Source: Streptomyces guryensis (GTDB taxonomy: Bacteria; Actinomycetota; Actinomycetes; Streptomycetales; Streptomycetaceae). From it: 64,000 nucleotides of DNA. This document shows positions 20,253 through 28,726 of the stretch, piece after piece; position 1 is the first letter of the stretch; the number at the start of each line of letters is the position of its first letter. The notes under the pieces were generated by a model. That model worked only from the letters and a program-made list of their open reading frames with translations. It ran no database searches and was not told the origin of the DNA. A program made the position numbers and the translations under genes. The stretch is taken from positions 124,001 to 188,000 of the forward strand of contig NZ_JAJSBI010000013.1 of assembly GCF_021261325.1 (NCBI RefSeq), written 5' to 3'.

Positions 20253-20266
20253 CCGCCCCCCAGGTC

Positions 20267-20308
20267 GGCCCGGCCCCGGTGTTCCTGCACCTTCACCGGG
20301 GCCGGGCC
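20267..20308 (+). terminator. Terminator after the secreted protein gene
   Basis: Perfect 15-base arms (GGCCCGGCCCCGGTG and complement) with a 12-base loop, 15 bases after the stop. Confidence 0.9.
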
Positions 20309-20348
20309 CCTTCCCGTTCGACCTCCGACTTCGTGAGGAACTCCAGCC

Positions 20349-20996
20349 ATGCACCCGCGTCGTCTCCGCCGTCTCCCCCGCACCGCCCTGCCCGCGGCCG
20401 CCGCCCTCCTGTGCGCTCTGCTGGCCTCCTGCTCCTCGGGCAGCGCGTCCCCGGCCGCCGCCGGAGCTTCCCCGGCCGGGGCCGGTCAGGTGACGACCGT
20501 CTCGCCCGGCCCCGCCGTCACCCCCTCCGTCGCTTCCTCGCCCAAGACCCTGCCGCCTTCCCGCCTGTGCGCCGTCCTTGACCACTCCGCCGCCCGGCAG
20601 GTCCTGACCGGCCCGAAGCAAGCCCCCAGCCTCGCACCCGTCAAGGGCACGGCTGGGGACTCGTGCAGCTACGCCTCCGGCGACGGGACGGCCCTGCTGA
20701 CCCTCAACCCGTCCGCGCGCTCCTACGACGCCGAGGTCTCCGCCTCGCGCAACCTGGTCCGCGACCCCGCGTCGGCGGGCATGCGCGACGTGAAGGTCAC
20801 CGAGGTCACCGGGCTGGGTCAGGGCGCCTTCCGCGAGACCGTGCAGGTGCTGCAGCCGCAGCAGAACGTGGCCTACGTGGTGTGGCGCGCGGGTTCCAAG
20901 GTCTGGGTGCTCACCCTCGCGGACACAGCCGGGCCCAAGGGCGCCGACCACCTCGTATCGCTGGCCCGGCAGATCACCCCCCGGCTCCCGCGCTGA
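20349..20996 (+). CDS. Putative lipoprotein
   Basis: 215 residues. The signal peptide ends in a lipobox, LLASC, followed by a Ser/Gly/Ala-rich spacer. The globular part (about 75-210) has two Cys (LCAVLD, CSYASG) and resembles the DUF3558-like actinobacterial lipoproteins. Probably anchored outside the membrane; ligand unknown. ATG 20349 has GAGGAA at 20334-20339. Its 3' end overlaps a remnant on the other strand. Confidence 0.8.
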   Translation: MHPRRLRRLPRTALPAAAALLCALLASCSSGSASPAAAGASPAGAGQVTTVSPGPAVTPSVASSPKTLPPSRLCAVLDHSAARQVLTGPKQAPSLAPVKGTAGDSCSYASGDGTALLTLNPSARSYDAEVSASRNLVRDPASAGMRDVKVTEVTGLGQGAFRETVQVLQPQQNVAYVVWRAGSKVWVLTLADTAGPKGADHLVSLARQITPRLPR

Positions 20997-21255
20997 CACC
21001 GCATGCCCGCCGATATGGCGCGTCCGGCACGTACGTCCGCCACTCTTCGCGCGTCAGGCCGGTGCCCGCCCGGGCGCAGACCCGCCTGAGCGCCCGTCCC
21101 GGATCGACGGCGTACCGCTGGAGCGGGACGTGCGCACTGCCCGCGTACAGGGTCCTGCCGTCGGGGGAGAAGGCCAGGGACTCGATGCCGTCGCCGGGCG
21201 TGGTCAGCGGGGTGCCGAGAGGATGGGTTCCGACCCACGTGCGCCCCGGTCCCTC
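20974..21255 (-). pseudogene. C-terminal remnant of a WD40-repeat gene
   Basis: Reading the minus strand from about 21255 to the stop at 20974-20976 gives a WD40-like repeat (DGIESLAFSPDGRTLYAGS) followed by VCARAGTGLTREEW, which is the typical end of Streptomyces WD40 proteins. No start codon or upstream repeats remain. The left end overlaps the lipoprotein gene tail to tail. It seems to be the surviving tail of a larger gene. Confidence 0.75.
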
Positions 21256-21309
21256 ACCTGGGGGTAGGGATGTGTTTCGGCACCTGGGCGCAGCGACGAC
21301 GCGGGCGGG

Positions 21310-22524
21310 TCAGCTCCGGTAGCGGGCGCGGCCCACAGCGGCGGCCGCGGTCAGCGGGACGGCGAGGATCGCGGCTGTCAGGAACATGCCCCGGTACTCG
21401 TGGTGCTCCGCGGGCCCAGCGGCGACGGCGCTGGCCAGGGCGCTGCCGACGTAGAGGGCCACGCCGAACATCGCGACGCCGGTGGCGCGGGCCGCTGGGG
21501 ACAGGGCGGTGGCCCAGGACTGGATCGTGGAGTGCATGAACGACCAGCCACCGCCGAGCAGCAGAGCGCACCCCACCAGCGCGGGTACCGACCGGCTGGC
21601 CGCGGCGAGACCGAACGCCACCGCCATCTGCACCCCGCCGACCACGATCAGCCGCACCGGCGTCCAGCGCCCGACCAGCCGCTTGACCATCTGCGCCGCG
21701 GCCATCGAGCCCACGCCGTACAGCGCGGACACCGCACCGGCCAGCGTCGCCGAGGCGCCCTGGGCCTCGAGCGCCGGCGCGATGTACGTCAAGAAGCCCA
21801 GCAGGACGGCGCCTTCGAGCATCGCGACGGCCATGACGTACCACTGCCAGCGGGAACTCAGGACGACCTTGAGCGGTGCGAGCAGCGCACCGGGCGCCGC
21901 ACGCGGCGGTTCCGGCAGTCGACGCAGGGCGACGACCAGGTAGGCGGCGATCAAGCCGGGCAGGGCGAAGACCAGCCGCCAGCTGACGTAGTGCGCCAGC
22001 GCCCCGGCGACGACGGTAGCCACGGCGGTGCCCAGCGCGAACGCGGTCATCAGCTCACTGAGCGGGCGCTGGCGGACCGCGGCGGGCACCATGTCCCCGA
22101 CGTAGGTGATGGACGCGGCGATGGACGCGGCGAAGAACACGCCGGCCGCGACTCGGGCCACGATCAGCACCGTCGCGCCGGGTGCGATCACCGAGCAGAG
22201 TGCGGCGACAGCGGCCCCGGTCAGCGAGATCCGCATGACCCGTACCCGGCCCAGCCGGTCGCTTGCCAGGCCCCAGACCGGCTGCATCAGGCCGTAAGCA
22301 AGGAAATAGCCGCTGGCGGCGAGCATCACCGTGGTCAGTGGCACACCGAGCTGGGTGCCGATGAGCAGCAGCATCGGGGTGATGCAGAAGCGGTCGAAGT
22401 TGCTGACGAAACCGGCTGCGCGCAGCAGACGCAGCGAGGCAGCGGGCATCGGCGGGCAGGCCGGGCCGGTGGCGGCGGGCGGAGTGGGTGTGGGAGTGGT
22501 GCGGGGTGAGTCGGCGGTGTCCAT
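21310..22524 (-). CDS. MFS transporter, drug-efflux type
   Basis: 404 residues with about twelve membrane helices. A loop containing LASDRLGRVRVMR matches the MFS signature between helices 2 and 3. DHA1-like overall. The cytosolic N-terminus is Pro/Thr-rich. ATG 22524 follows AAGGAGCCCC. It is divergent from a MmyB-type regulator over 160 bases, a usual arrangement for regulated efflux. Substrate unknown. Confidence 0.88.
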   Translation of the reverse strand: MDTADSPRTTPTPTPPAATGPACPPMPAASLRLLRAAGFVSNFDRFCITPMLLLIGTQLGVPLTTVMLAASGYFLAYGLMQPVWGLASDRLGRVRVMRISLTGAAVAALCSVIAPGATVLIVARVAAGVFFAASIAASITYVGDMVPAAVRQRPLSELMTAFALGTAVATVVAGALAHYVSWRLVFALPGLIAAYLVVALRRLPEPPRAAPGALLAPLKVVLSSRWQWYVMAVAMLEGAVLLGFLTYIAPALEAQGASATLAGAVSALYGVGSMAAAQMVKRLVGRWTPVRLIVVGGVQMAVAFGLAAASRSVPALVGCALLLGGGWSFMHSTIQSWATALSPAARATGVAMFGVALYVGSALASAVAAGPAEHHEYRGMFLTAAILAVPLTAAAAVGRARYRS

Positions 22525-22684
22525 GGGGCTCCTTGTGTCGTGCCTGCCGGTGCTGTCGGACCGGCGGATCCAGCCCATCACCGCGGCCGACCTGGGTGAC
22601 CCCGTAGCCGATTACCCTTGCTCACACCCTGGGCACGGTGCGATGCCCCAAGGGCGGGCCGGCGGTGCAGTGAGGAGCGGGGAC
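22525..22684. promoter_or_regulatory. Shared divergent promoter region
   Basis: 160 bases between the starts of the MFS transporter (-) and the MmyB-type regulator (+). Regulators of this type usually bind such a shared region. I cannot pick out the operator. Confidence 0.5.
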
Positions 22685-23515
22685 GTGAACGGGAGCGAAC
22701 CCGGCGGCCCGCGCCGCGAACTGGGCGGGTTCCTGCGCTCCCGCCGTGAGCGGCTGGCGCCTGCTGACGTGGGGCTGCCCGGCTCACGGCGGCGCCGTAC
22801 CCCGGGGCTGCGGCGCGAGGAAGTCGCCGGGCTGGCCGGGGTCAGCAGTTCCTGGTACGCGTGGCTGGAGCAGGGACGAGTCCGTACGTCGGAGCAGGTG
22901 CTGCGGTCCGTGGCACGGGCGCTGCGGCTGAACGCGGATGAAACCGCGCATGTGCTGTCGTTCGTGGAGCACGCCGGGCCGACCGAGCGGCCGCCGGGGT
23001 GGGTGTCGCGGAATCTGCTGTCGCTGGTGGAATCGCTGGCACCGAACCCGGCCGTGGTGCTCGACCCGCACTGGGACCTGCTGGCCTGGAACTCGGGGTA
23101 CTCGGCACTGCTCACCGACCTGGCGCGGCTGGCGCCCAAGCAGCGCAATCTGCTGTGGCTGGTGTTCCGCTGGCCGCCTGCCCGTACGCTGCTGGCCAGT
23201 TGGGAGCCGGAGGCGCGGAGTCTGCTGGGCCAGTTCCGGGCGAAGGCGGCCCGGCATCCGGAGGACTCCCGGTATGCGGAGATCACCGAGGAGTTGCTGG
23301 CCGACCCGGACGCCGTCCGTTGGTACGGGCGGCGGGAGACCTCGGCGTTCCATCCCGCCGTACGCCACTTCCGGCACCCGGTGGCCGGGGATCTGCGGTT
23401 GCGGTACGTCAAGCTCGCTGCCGTGGACGAACCGGGCCACCACCTGCTGGCCTATCTTCCCGACGACCAGGCGACGAAGGAGGCGCTCGGGGCACTGGGG
23501 GCGCTCGCCGAGTGA
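22685..23515 (+). CDS. XRE-family regulator with MmyB-like ligand domain
   Basis: 276 residues. Helix-turn-helix at about 30-90 (RTPGLRREEVAGLAGVS, YAWLEQG), followed by a MmyB-like domain (about 105-270) with NPAVVLDPHWDLLAWN and the ending LAYLPDD. Such domains resemble PAS folds and may bind fatty acids or other small ligands. GTG 22685 has GAGGAGCGGG upstream. It probably controls the divergent MFS gene and itself. Confidence 0.9.
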   Translation: MNGSEPGGPRRELGGFLRSRRERLAPADVGLPGSRRRRTPGLRREEVAGLAGVSSSWYAWLEQGRVRTSEQVLRSVARALRLNADETAHVLSFVEHAGPTERPPGWVSRNLLSLVESLAPNPAVVLDPHWDLLAWNSGYSALLTDLARLAPKQRNLLWLVFRWPPARTLLASWEPEARSLLGQFRAKAARHPEDSRYAEITEELLADPDAVRWYGRRETSAFHPAVRHFRHPVAGDLRLRYVKLAAVDEPGHHLLAYLPDDQATKEALGALGALAE

Positions 23516-23555
23516 GCAGCCTGGGCCGCTGCACGCAGGCGGGTGAGCAGGCAGC

Positions 23556-23600
23556 GGTGACGGCCCGACCACGCCGGAGGCCTGCTGTCGGGCCGTCACC
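23556..23600. terminator. Terminator between convergent genes
   Basis: 14-base arms (GGTGACGGCCCGAC and complement) with a 17-base loop, between the MmyB-type regulator (+) and the zinc dehydrogenase at the end of the biosynthetic operon (-). Confidence 0.85.
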
Positions 23601-23666
23601 TTCACCGTCACCGGCGCACCGCGGGGGCCGGTGCGTCAGGAGGTGGGCATCGGGAGATGAGAAGTG

Positions 23667-24773
23667 TCAGGACGTGAGCACTGCCTTCATCACCGACCCG
23701 CCGGCGACCGCGGCCAGTGCGTCGGCGTGCTGCTCCAGCGGGAACGGCGTCACCAGGCTCGCCAGGTCGAACCGGCCGGTGAGGGCCGGCAACAGACGGA
23801 CGTATTCGACGAGATGGGCGCCGGTGAAGGCCCAGGAGCCGACGACGTCGAGCTGCCGGTGGACGATCTGGTGCGGATTGATCAGGGTGTCCCCGGCGTC
23901 CGTGTACTGGCCGATGATGAGGTAGCTGCCACCCCGGCGGGCCAGGGTGAGGCCCTGCCCGACGGCGGCCGGCACCCCGGCGCACTCGATCACCAGTTCG
24001 GCGCCGTCCCCGCCGGTGGCGGCGCGTGCCTCGCGCAGGACCTCCGCGGGGTCGGCGGCGTCGGCGATGTTCAGGTGGACGTCACCGATGCCGGCGGCGG
24101 CGGCCCGGTCCAGCCGGCCGGCCGGGCCGCCGATGACGACGACCTTGGCGGCACCGGCCAGCTGCGCGAACGCGGCCGCCGCCAGTCCGACCGGGCCGCT
24201 GCCCTGCACCACCACCGTCTCGCCCAACCGCACCGGCCGCCTCTCGTACAGCGCGTGTGCCACGGTGGGCCCGGCGCAGGCCAGCGACATTGCGGCGAGC
24301 GGGTCGGTGCCGTCGGGGACCTTGATCACGGTGGTGCCGGGTTGCAGCACGATGTGGTCGGCCCAGGCCCCGGAGAGTTCCGGGCCGTGGGCGAGGGCGC
24401 GGTTGACCCCGTAGGTGCGGCGCCGCTCGCACAGGGTCGGTTCGCGGTGCAGCCGGCAGGGCGGGCAGACGCCGCAGGCGATCGAGGAGGCCCACATCAC
24501 CGTGTCGCCGACCGCGAGCGGCGCCCCGGCGGCGTCCTGGTGGGTTCCGGCGCCCAGCTCTTCTATGACACCGAGCCCTTCGTGGCCGAGCACGAGCGGG
24601 ACGGGGATGTCCAGGTGGCCCTGCTGCAGATGCAGATCCGTGCCGCAGACGCCGCCGTATCCGCAGGCGACGACCATGCCCCCGTCGGGGGCCGCGGGCA
24701 GCGGGAACTCCCGCAGTCGCAGTGGCTCGGCGAACTCCTCCAGGACGACGGCGCGTCCGGTGCGGTGTGTCAT
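23667..24773 (-). CDS. Zinc-dependent alcohol dehydrogenase, medium-chain type
   Basis: 368 residues. Catalytic-zinc ligands are present (Cys43 in CGTDLH and GHE at 63-65). Four structural-zinc cysteines lie in CGVCPPC plus a later C. The Rossmann motif GSGPVGLAAAA is near 190. It should oxidise an alcohol or reduce an aldehyde with NAD(P). ATG 24773 overlaps the upstream stop (ATGA). Last gene of the ten-gene operon. Closest impression is threonine/sorbitol dehydrogenase-like; substrate unknown. Confidence 0.88.
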   Translation of the reverse strand: MTHRTGRAVVLEEFAEPLRLREFPLPAAPDGGMVVACGYGGVCGTDLHLQQGHLDIPVPLVLGHEGLGVIEELGAGTHQDAAGAPLAVGDTVMWASSIACGVCPPCRLHREPTLCERRRTYGVNRALAHGPELSGAWADHIVLQPGTTVIKVPDGTDPLAAMSLACAGPTVAHALYERRPVRLGETVVVQGSGPVGLAAAAFAQLAGAAKVVVIGGPAGRLDRAAAAGIGDVHLNIADAADPAEVLREARAATGGDGAELVIECAGVPAAVGQGLTLARRGGSYLIIGQYTDAGDTLINPHQIVHRQLDVVGSWAFTGAHLVEYVRLLPALTGRFDLASLVTPFPLEQHADALAAVAGGSVMKAVLTS

Positions 24774-25582
24774 GCCGTCACCGTGCTCAGGGTCTGGGAG
24801 AACGGGGCAGCCAGCGGGCGCAGCGGCTCGGTGTCGCGGCACACGACGTAGTCCGGGCGGGGTTCGCCCTTGGGCTGCGGCAGGTTGGCGGTGTCGTTGT
24901 AGGTGGCGATCAGCAGCCGGCGGGCGAACGGCGACATGTTGGGGGACGAACCGTGCACGATCTCCGGGGAGAACAGCACGACGGAGCCGGCCGGGCCCTT
25001 GGGGCTGGTCATACCGTGCCGGTCGACGAGTTCGGCGAGCTGCTGCGGCGACAGCGAGATGTCGTCGGGGTCGAGGTGCTGCTCGGACCTGGCGGCGGCC
25101 GAGCGGCCCTTGTGGACGAGTCCGTTGCGGTGCGAGCCGGGCAGGAAGATGACCGGGCCGTTGAACTCGGTGACATCGTCGAGGAAGACGCCGATGTTGA
25201 CCTGGCGCGGGGCGGGCAGGTTGTCGGCGAGCCGCCAGGCGAGGAAGTCCTGGTGCCAGGCCCACTTGTCGCCGCCGAACGCCGGCTTGGCGTTGATCTT
25301 GAACTGGTAGACGTAGACGTCATCGGTGAGCAGTTGCTGGACGGGCTCCAGGATGCGCGGGTCGCGGATCAGACCGGCGTACTCGGGCTGCCGCTGGTGC
25401 GAGGAGTAGACCGCGCGCACCCGCGTGCCGCCGTCCTCGGTCACCACCTGCGGGCCGGTCACCTTCGCATCGCGCTCGAAGGCCGCGCGAAGCGTCTCCA
25501 CCTCCTGCGGGTCGAGGAGGGAATCGAGCACGAGGAATCCGTGCTCGTGGTAGTGGTCGGCCTGTTGCTGGGTCAGGCGCAT
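24770..25582 (-). CDS. Fe(II)/2-oxoglutarate dioxygenase, PhyH/ectoine hydroxylase-like
   Basis: 270 residues. The iron facial triad is visible: His110 and Asp112 in WHQDF, and His210 in EIVHGSS. Arg221/222 is placed to hold 2-oxoglutarate. The N-terminus (HGFLVLDSLLDPQEVETLR) matches the phytanoyl-CoA dioxygenase family, which includes ectoine and proline hydroxylases and halogenases. The aspartate argues for hydroxylation, not halogenation. ATG 25582 follows AGGAG. A tandem-repeat stretch separates it from the SDR gene upstream in the operon. Confidence 0.9.
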   Translation of the reverse strand: MRLTQQQADHYHEHGFLVLDSLLDPQEVETLRAAFERDAKVTGPQVVTEDGGTRVRAVYSSHQRQPEYAGLIRDPRILEPVQQLLTDDVYVYQFKINAKPAFGGDKWAWHQDFLAWRLADNLPAPRQVNIGVFLDDVTEFNGPVIFLPGSHRNGLVHKGRSAAARSEQHLDPDDISLSPQQLAELVDRHGMTSPKGPAGSVVLFSPEIVHGSSPNMSPFARRLLIATYNDTANLPQPKGEPRPDYVVCRDTEPLRPLAAPFSQTLSTVTA

Positions 25583-25622
25583 GCGCTTGTTCTCCTGAGA
25601 GGTGAGGGAATCCGTCGAGGCG

Positions 25623-25714
25623 GACCGGTGGGCGTGAGCAGACCGGTGGGCGTGAGCAGACCGGTGGGCGTGAGCAGACCGGTGGTGGGGGGGGCAGACC
25701 GGTGGTGGGGGGCA
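25623..25714. repeat. 18-bp tandem repeat in the operon
   Basis: Three near-identical 18-bp units (GACCGGTGGGCGTGAGCA) followed by two altered units in which the distal half is a G-run. It fills most of the 134-base gap between the SDR and dioxygenase genes of the minus-strand operon. It could be replication slippage or may affect readthrough. Confidence 0.85.
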
Positions 25715-25716
25715 GG

Positions 25717-26451
25717 TCATCCCATGAAGTGGCCGCCGTCGACGATGAGTTGCTGTCCGGTGACATAGCCGCTGCGCGCGGTCACCAGGAATTCGAGGGC
25801 GTCGGCCATGTCCTCGGCCGTGCCGAGCCGGCGGCCGGGGATGGTGTCCAGGACTGCGGCCAGCTGCTCCGGGGCATCGAGGCGGTAGCGCTCGGTGACC
25901 TCTTCGGTGTCGGTGAATCCGGGCAGCAGGGCGTTCACCCTGATGTGCGGGGCGAGTTCGAGGGCCAGGCACTTGGTGAGCTGGAGCAGACCCGCCTTGC
26001 TCGCGCAGTAGTTGGCGCCGTTCGCACGGGGTCGGATCGCCGTGGTGGAGGCGACGTTGACGATGCTGCCGCCGCCGGCCTCCACCATCGCGGGCGCCAG
26101 GGCCCGGGTGAGGTGGAAGGGGCCGGAAAGGTTGGTTGCCAGCACCGTGTTCCAGTCCTCGGCGGTCATCGACATGAACGGCCGATCGCGGTTCACACCG
26201 GCGTTGTTGACGAGCACGGACGGTGCGCCGTACCGGCCGGTGATCCCGTCGCAGACCGCCTGGATCTCCTCGGGCCGGGCGAGGTCGCAGCGCAGCGTCT
26301 CGATCCGGCCGTCGCCGGCCTTCGCAGTCTGCTGTGCGGCGACGTCGTCACCGCGGTAGAGGGCGATCACGCGGTGGCCGAGGGCGGCGAGCCTGAGGCT
26401 CAGTGCCCGTCCGATGCCGCGGGTGCCGCCGCTGACCACGGAGAGTGTCAT
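25717..26451 (-). CDS. Short-chain dehydrogenase/reductase, FabG-like
   Basis: 244 residues of the classical SDR family. Cofactor motif GGTRGIGRA is at the N-terminus. NNAG, the catalytic Ser (VASTT) and YCASK all lie in order, and the C-terminus GQQLIVDGG is typical. It resembles 3-oxoacyl-ACP reductases, so it may act on a carrier-bound keto group. ATG 26451 follows AGGGAG. It is 31 bases after panD in the same operon. Substrate inferred only. Confidence 0.9.
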   Translation of the reverse strand: MTLSVVSGGTRGIGRALSLRLAALGHRVIALYRGDDVAAQQTAKAGDGRIETLRCDLARPEEIQAVCDGITGRYGAPSVLVNNAGVNRDRPFMSMTAEDWNTVLATNLSGPFHLTRALAPAMVEAGGGSIVNVASTTAIRPRANGANYCASKAGLLQLTKCLALELAPHIRVNALLPGFTDTEEVTERYRLDAPEQLAAVLDTIPGRRLGTAEDMADALEFLVTARSGYVTGQQLIVDGGHFMG

Positions 26452-26482
26452 GGCATCTCCCTGAAGTGGCGTATGCGATCGG

Positions 26483-26899
26483 TCAGTCGGCGACGAGGTC
26501 GCCGCGCTTGAGACCCGACCCTTCAGGCACCTCGGCCGGGTCGCCACCCAGGCCCGAAATGGCATTGCGCTCGTCGACGAAGACGACGTTGGGGACGAAG
26601 GAGGCGGCCTCGGCGTCCGTCATGGAGGCGTAGGCGATGAGGATGACGAGGTCGCCGGGGCTGATGAGCCGGGCTGCGGCGCCGTTGATGCCGATGACGC
26701 CGGAGCCGGCCGGGCCCTCGATGACGTACGTGGACAGCCGGGCGCCGTTGTCGATGTCGACGATGTCGACCTTCTCGCCGGCCATCAGGTCGGATGCCTT
26801 CATGAGGTCGGAGTCGACGGTCACGGAGCCGACGTAGTGCAGGTCGGCCTGGGTGACGGTGGCACGGTGGATCTTCGACTTCATCAGGGTGCGGTACAT
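26483..26899 (-). CDS. panD: Aspartate 1-decarboxylase (pyruvoyl-dependent)
   Basis: 138 residues, the full length of PanD. The self-cleavage site Gly24-Ser25 in YVGSVTVD is intact, Lys9 (MKSKIHRA) is present, and the later residues DIVDIDNG and NGAAARL are family signatures. It decarboxylates L-aspartate to beta-alanine, normally for pantothenate and CoA. Its place inside a biosynthetic operon suggests that beta-alanine, or a related amine, is a building block. An extra panD elsewhere is likely but cannot be seen. ATG 26899 has TGAGGA upstream; ATG 26884 is an alternative. Confidence 0.94.
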   Translation of the reverse strand: MYRTLMKSKIHRATVTQADLHYVGSVTVDSDLMKASDLMAGEKVDIVDIDNGARLSTYVIEGPAGSGVIGINGAAARLISPGDLVILIAYASMTDAEAASFVPNVVFVDERNAISGLGGDPAEVPEGSGLKRGDLVAD

Positions 26900-26979
26900 G
26901 CGGATTCCTCACATGTCGTGGGGCGTGTGGTTGGGGCGGCACGGCCGCGGGTGGGGCCGTCCGGTGGAACGCGGCCGGG

Positions 26980-27498
26980 TCAGGTCGGCCAGGTGGCGTA
27001 GCGGCGCATGCCGTAGAGCAGCGGCGCCTCTTCGGTGGCCCGGGTGTGCGTCTGGGTGTGCAGCACCTCGCCGATCACGATGGTGTGATCGCCGGCCGGG
27101 GTGAGCCGGGTGACACGGCACTCGGCGGTGGCGTGGGCGTCCTGGGTCAGCGCCGGCAGGCCGGTGGCGGGCGCGGGCTGCCAGCCGATGGTGCTGAACC
27201 GTTCGGCTGCCGGCCCGGCGAACGCCTCGGCGGCGCGCCGCCCGGAACTGTGCAGGAGGTTGACGGTGAAGGCCCCGCGGGCGGCGAGGACCGGGAGGGT
27301 GCTCCCGTTGTTGCCCGCGCACACCAGCAGTTGTGGCGGGTCGAGGGAGACCGAGCACAGGGCGGTGCAGGTGAAGCCGTACGGCGTGCCCTGCGCATCG
27401 GCGGTGGTGATGACGGCGACGCCACTGGGGTGGGAGCCCATCAGGGCCCGGAAGGCGTCGCGGGTCACCGCAAGTTCGTCCTGGACGGGGGTCACCAT
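26980..27498 (-). CDS. Flavin reductase-like protein
   Basis: 172 residues of the FMN-binding split-barrel flavin reductase family (HpaC-like). Motifs include FRALMGSHPSGVAVITT, GFTCTALCSVSLDPP and the C-terminal region LLYGMRRYA. It supplies reduced flavin to a two-component oxygenase. ATG 27498 overlaps the stop of the acyl-CoA-dehydrogenase-like gene (ATGGTGA), so they are likely a matched pair. Confidence 0.92.
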   Translation of the reverse strand: MVTPVQDELAVTRDAFRALMGSHPSGVAVITTADAQGTPYGFTCTALCSVSLDPPQLLVCAGNNGSTLPVLAARGAFTVNLLHSSGRRAAEAFAGPAAERFSTIGWQPAPATGLPALTQDAHATAECRVTRLTPAGDHTIVIGEVLHTQTHTRATEEAPLLYGMRRYATWPT

Positions 27499-28682
27499 GC
27501 GAAGGCCCGGGCGTCGTGGAGGTTGACGCCGACCGCGGCCTTGCCCAGGTATTCCAGGCACTCCTGCGGTTTGGCGGGCATCACATGGGCGAACTGGGTC
27601 TCGCGGATCAGCCGCTCCAGCGGGTGGCTGCGGCTGACGGCGGCCGAGCCGCAGAGCCTCAGCGCGTCCTGGGCGAGCTGCGGGCCGACCTCGCCGACGA
27701 CGTACTTGGCGGCGTGCACCATGGCGTTGGCCTCCACGCTGCCGCGCTCGGCGGTGACGTGGTCACCGGCCTCGTGCACCAGGGCGCGGGCGGCCCGCAG
27801 CCGGGCGGACATCCGGCCCAGCTCCTGCTGCACGACGGGCGAGGCGGCGCGGGCGGCGGAGGCGGTGACATGGTCGACGGTGTGCCGGAAGACGGCCTCG
27901 GCGATGCCGAGGTAGGCGCCGGTGTAGCCGGCGACCATCCAGTGCGGTTCGCGCACGACCTTGAAGAGAGACATGCCCTCGACGCCGAGGTAGAGGCGGG
28001 AACGGGGCACCGGGACCTCGTCCAGCGTCATCGGGGCGGTGCTGGTGCCGTACATCGCCGACATGTGCTGCACGCTGCCGAAGCTCACGCCGGGGTCGTC
28101 GGCGGCGACGACGAAGTGCGAGGCCTCGCCGGTGTCCTCGGCGCCGTTGTCGGCGGCGGCCGCGACGACGTAGTAGTCGGCGGCGCCGGCCAGCGACACA
28201 AAGGACTTCTTGCCGCTCAGGATGTAGTGCGTGCCGTCGCCGGAGAGGCGGTAACGGGTCTGCATTCCGCGGAGCTTGGCGCCGCGGCCGGCCTCGGAGG
28301 TGGCGGAGGCGAACAGCTTGCGTCCGTTCACGACCTCGTCCAGCATCCACGCCCGGAACGTCTCGGCAGCCGGGGGCAGCCGGGTGCCCGCGGCATCGGC
28401 GAGCGCGCCGATGACGACATGGTGCATGTTGAAGCCGAGGGCGGCGGCGCCGTTGTGCGCACCGAGTTCGGCCAGCACCCGCCAGTAGTCGCCGAAGCCG
28501 AGGCCTGCGCCGCCTGCTTCCCGGGGGACGAGCAGGGCGAGCAGACCGGACTCGCGCAGGATGCGGTAGGTCTCGTGGCCGTCGTCGCGTCCGGCGTCGG
28601 TGTCGGCGGCGAGCGGGGCGAGCCGTTCGCCCGTCTCCGCGGCGAGTTTGAGGAGGTCGTCGAGTTGGGTCGGCAACGTCAT
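27492..28682 (-). CDS. Acyl-CoA-dehydrogenase-fold flavoprotein, probable monooxygenase
   Basis: 396 residues with the acyl-CoA dehydrogenase fold (N-terminal helices, middle beta domain near 125-235, C-terminal helical bundle). The catalytic Glu in the C-terminal loop of medium-chain enzymes is not seen; the tail reads FAHVMPAKPQECLEY. With a flavin reductase overlapping its end, a group D flavin-dependent oxygenase is more likely than a dehydrogenase. Possible chemistry includes N- or C-hydroxylation. ATG 28682 follows GAAGGA. Substrate unknown. Confidence 0.85.
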   Translation of the reverse strand: MTLPTQLDDLLKLAAETGERLAPLAADTDAGRDDGHETYRILRESGLLALLVPREAGGAGLGFGDYWRVLAELGAHNGAAALGFNMHHVVIGALADAAGTRLPPAAETFRAWMLDEVVNGRKLFASATSEAGRGAKLRGMQTRYRLSGDGTHYILSGKKSFVSLAGAADYYVVAAAADNGAEDTGEASHFVVAADDPGVSFGSVQHMSAMYGTSTAPMTLDEVPVPRSRLYLGVEGMSLFKVVREPHWMVAGYTGAYLGIAEAVFRHTVDHVTASAARAASPVVQQELGRMSARLRAARALVHEAGDHVTAERGSVEANAMVHAAKYVVGEVGPQLAQDALRLCGSAAVSRSHPLERLIRETQFAHVMPAKPQECLEYLGKAAVGVNLHDARAFAW

Positions 28683-28726
28683 CGAAGTCCTTCGGGTCGG
28701 CGTTCGGCCGGTCGGATCTCGACCGG

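Noticed and set aside
24770-25582. Fe/2OG halogenase
   Set aside because: The second iron ligand is Asp112; halogenases have Ala or Gly there.
25623-25714. CRISPR array
   Set aside because: Units are directly adjacent without spacers, and no cas genes exist in the window.
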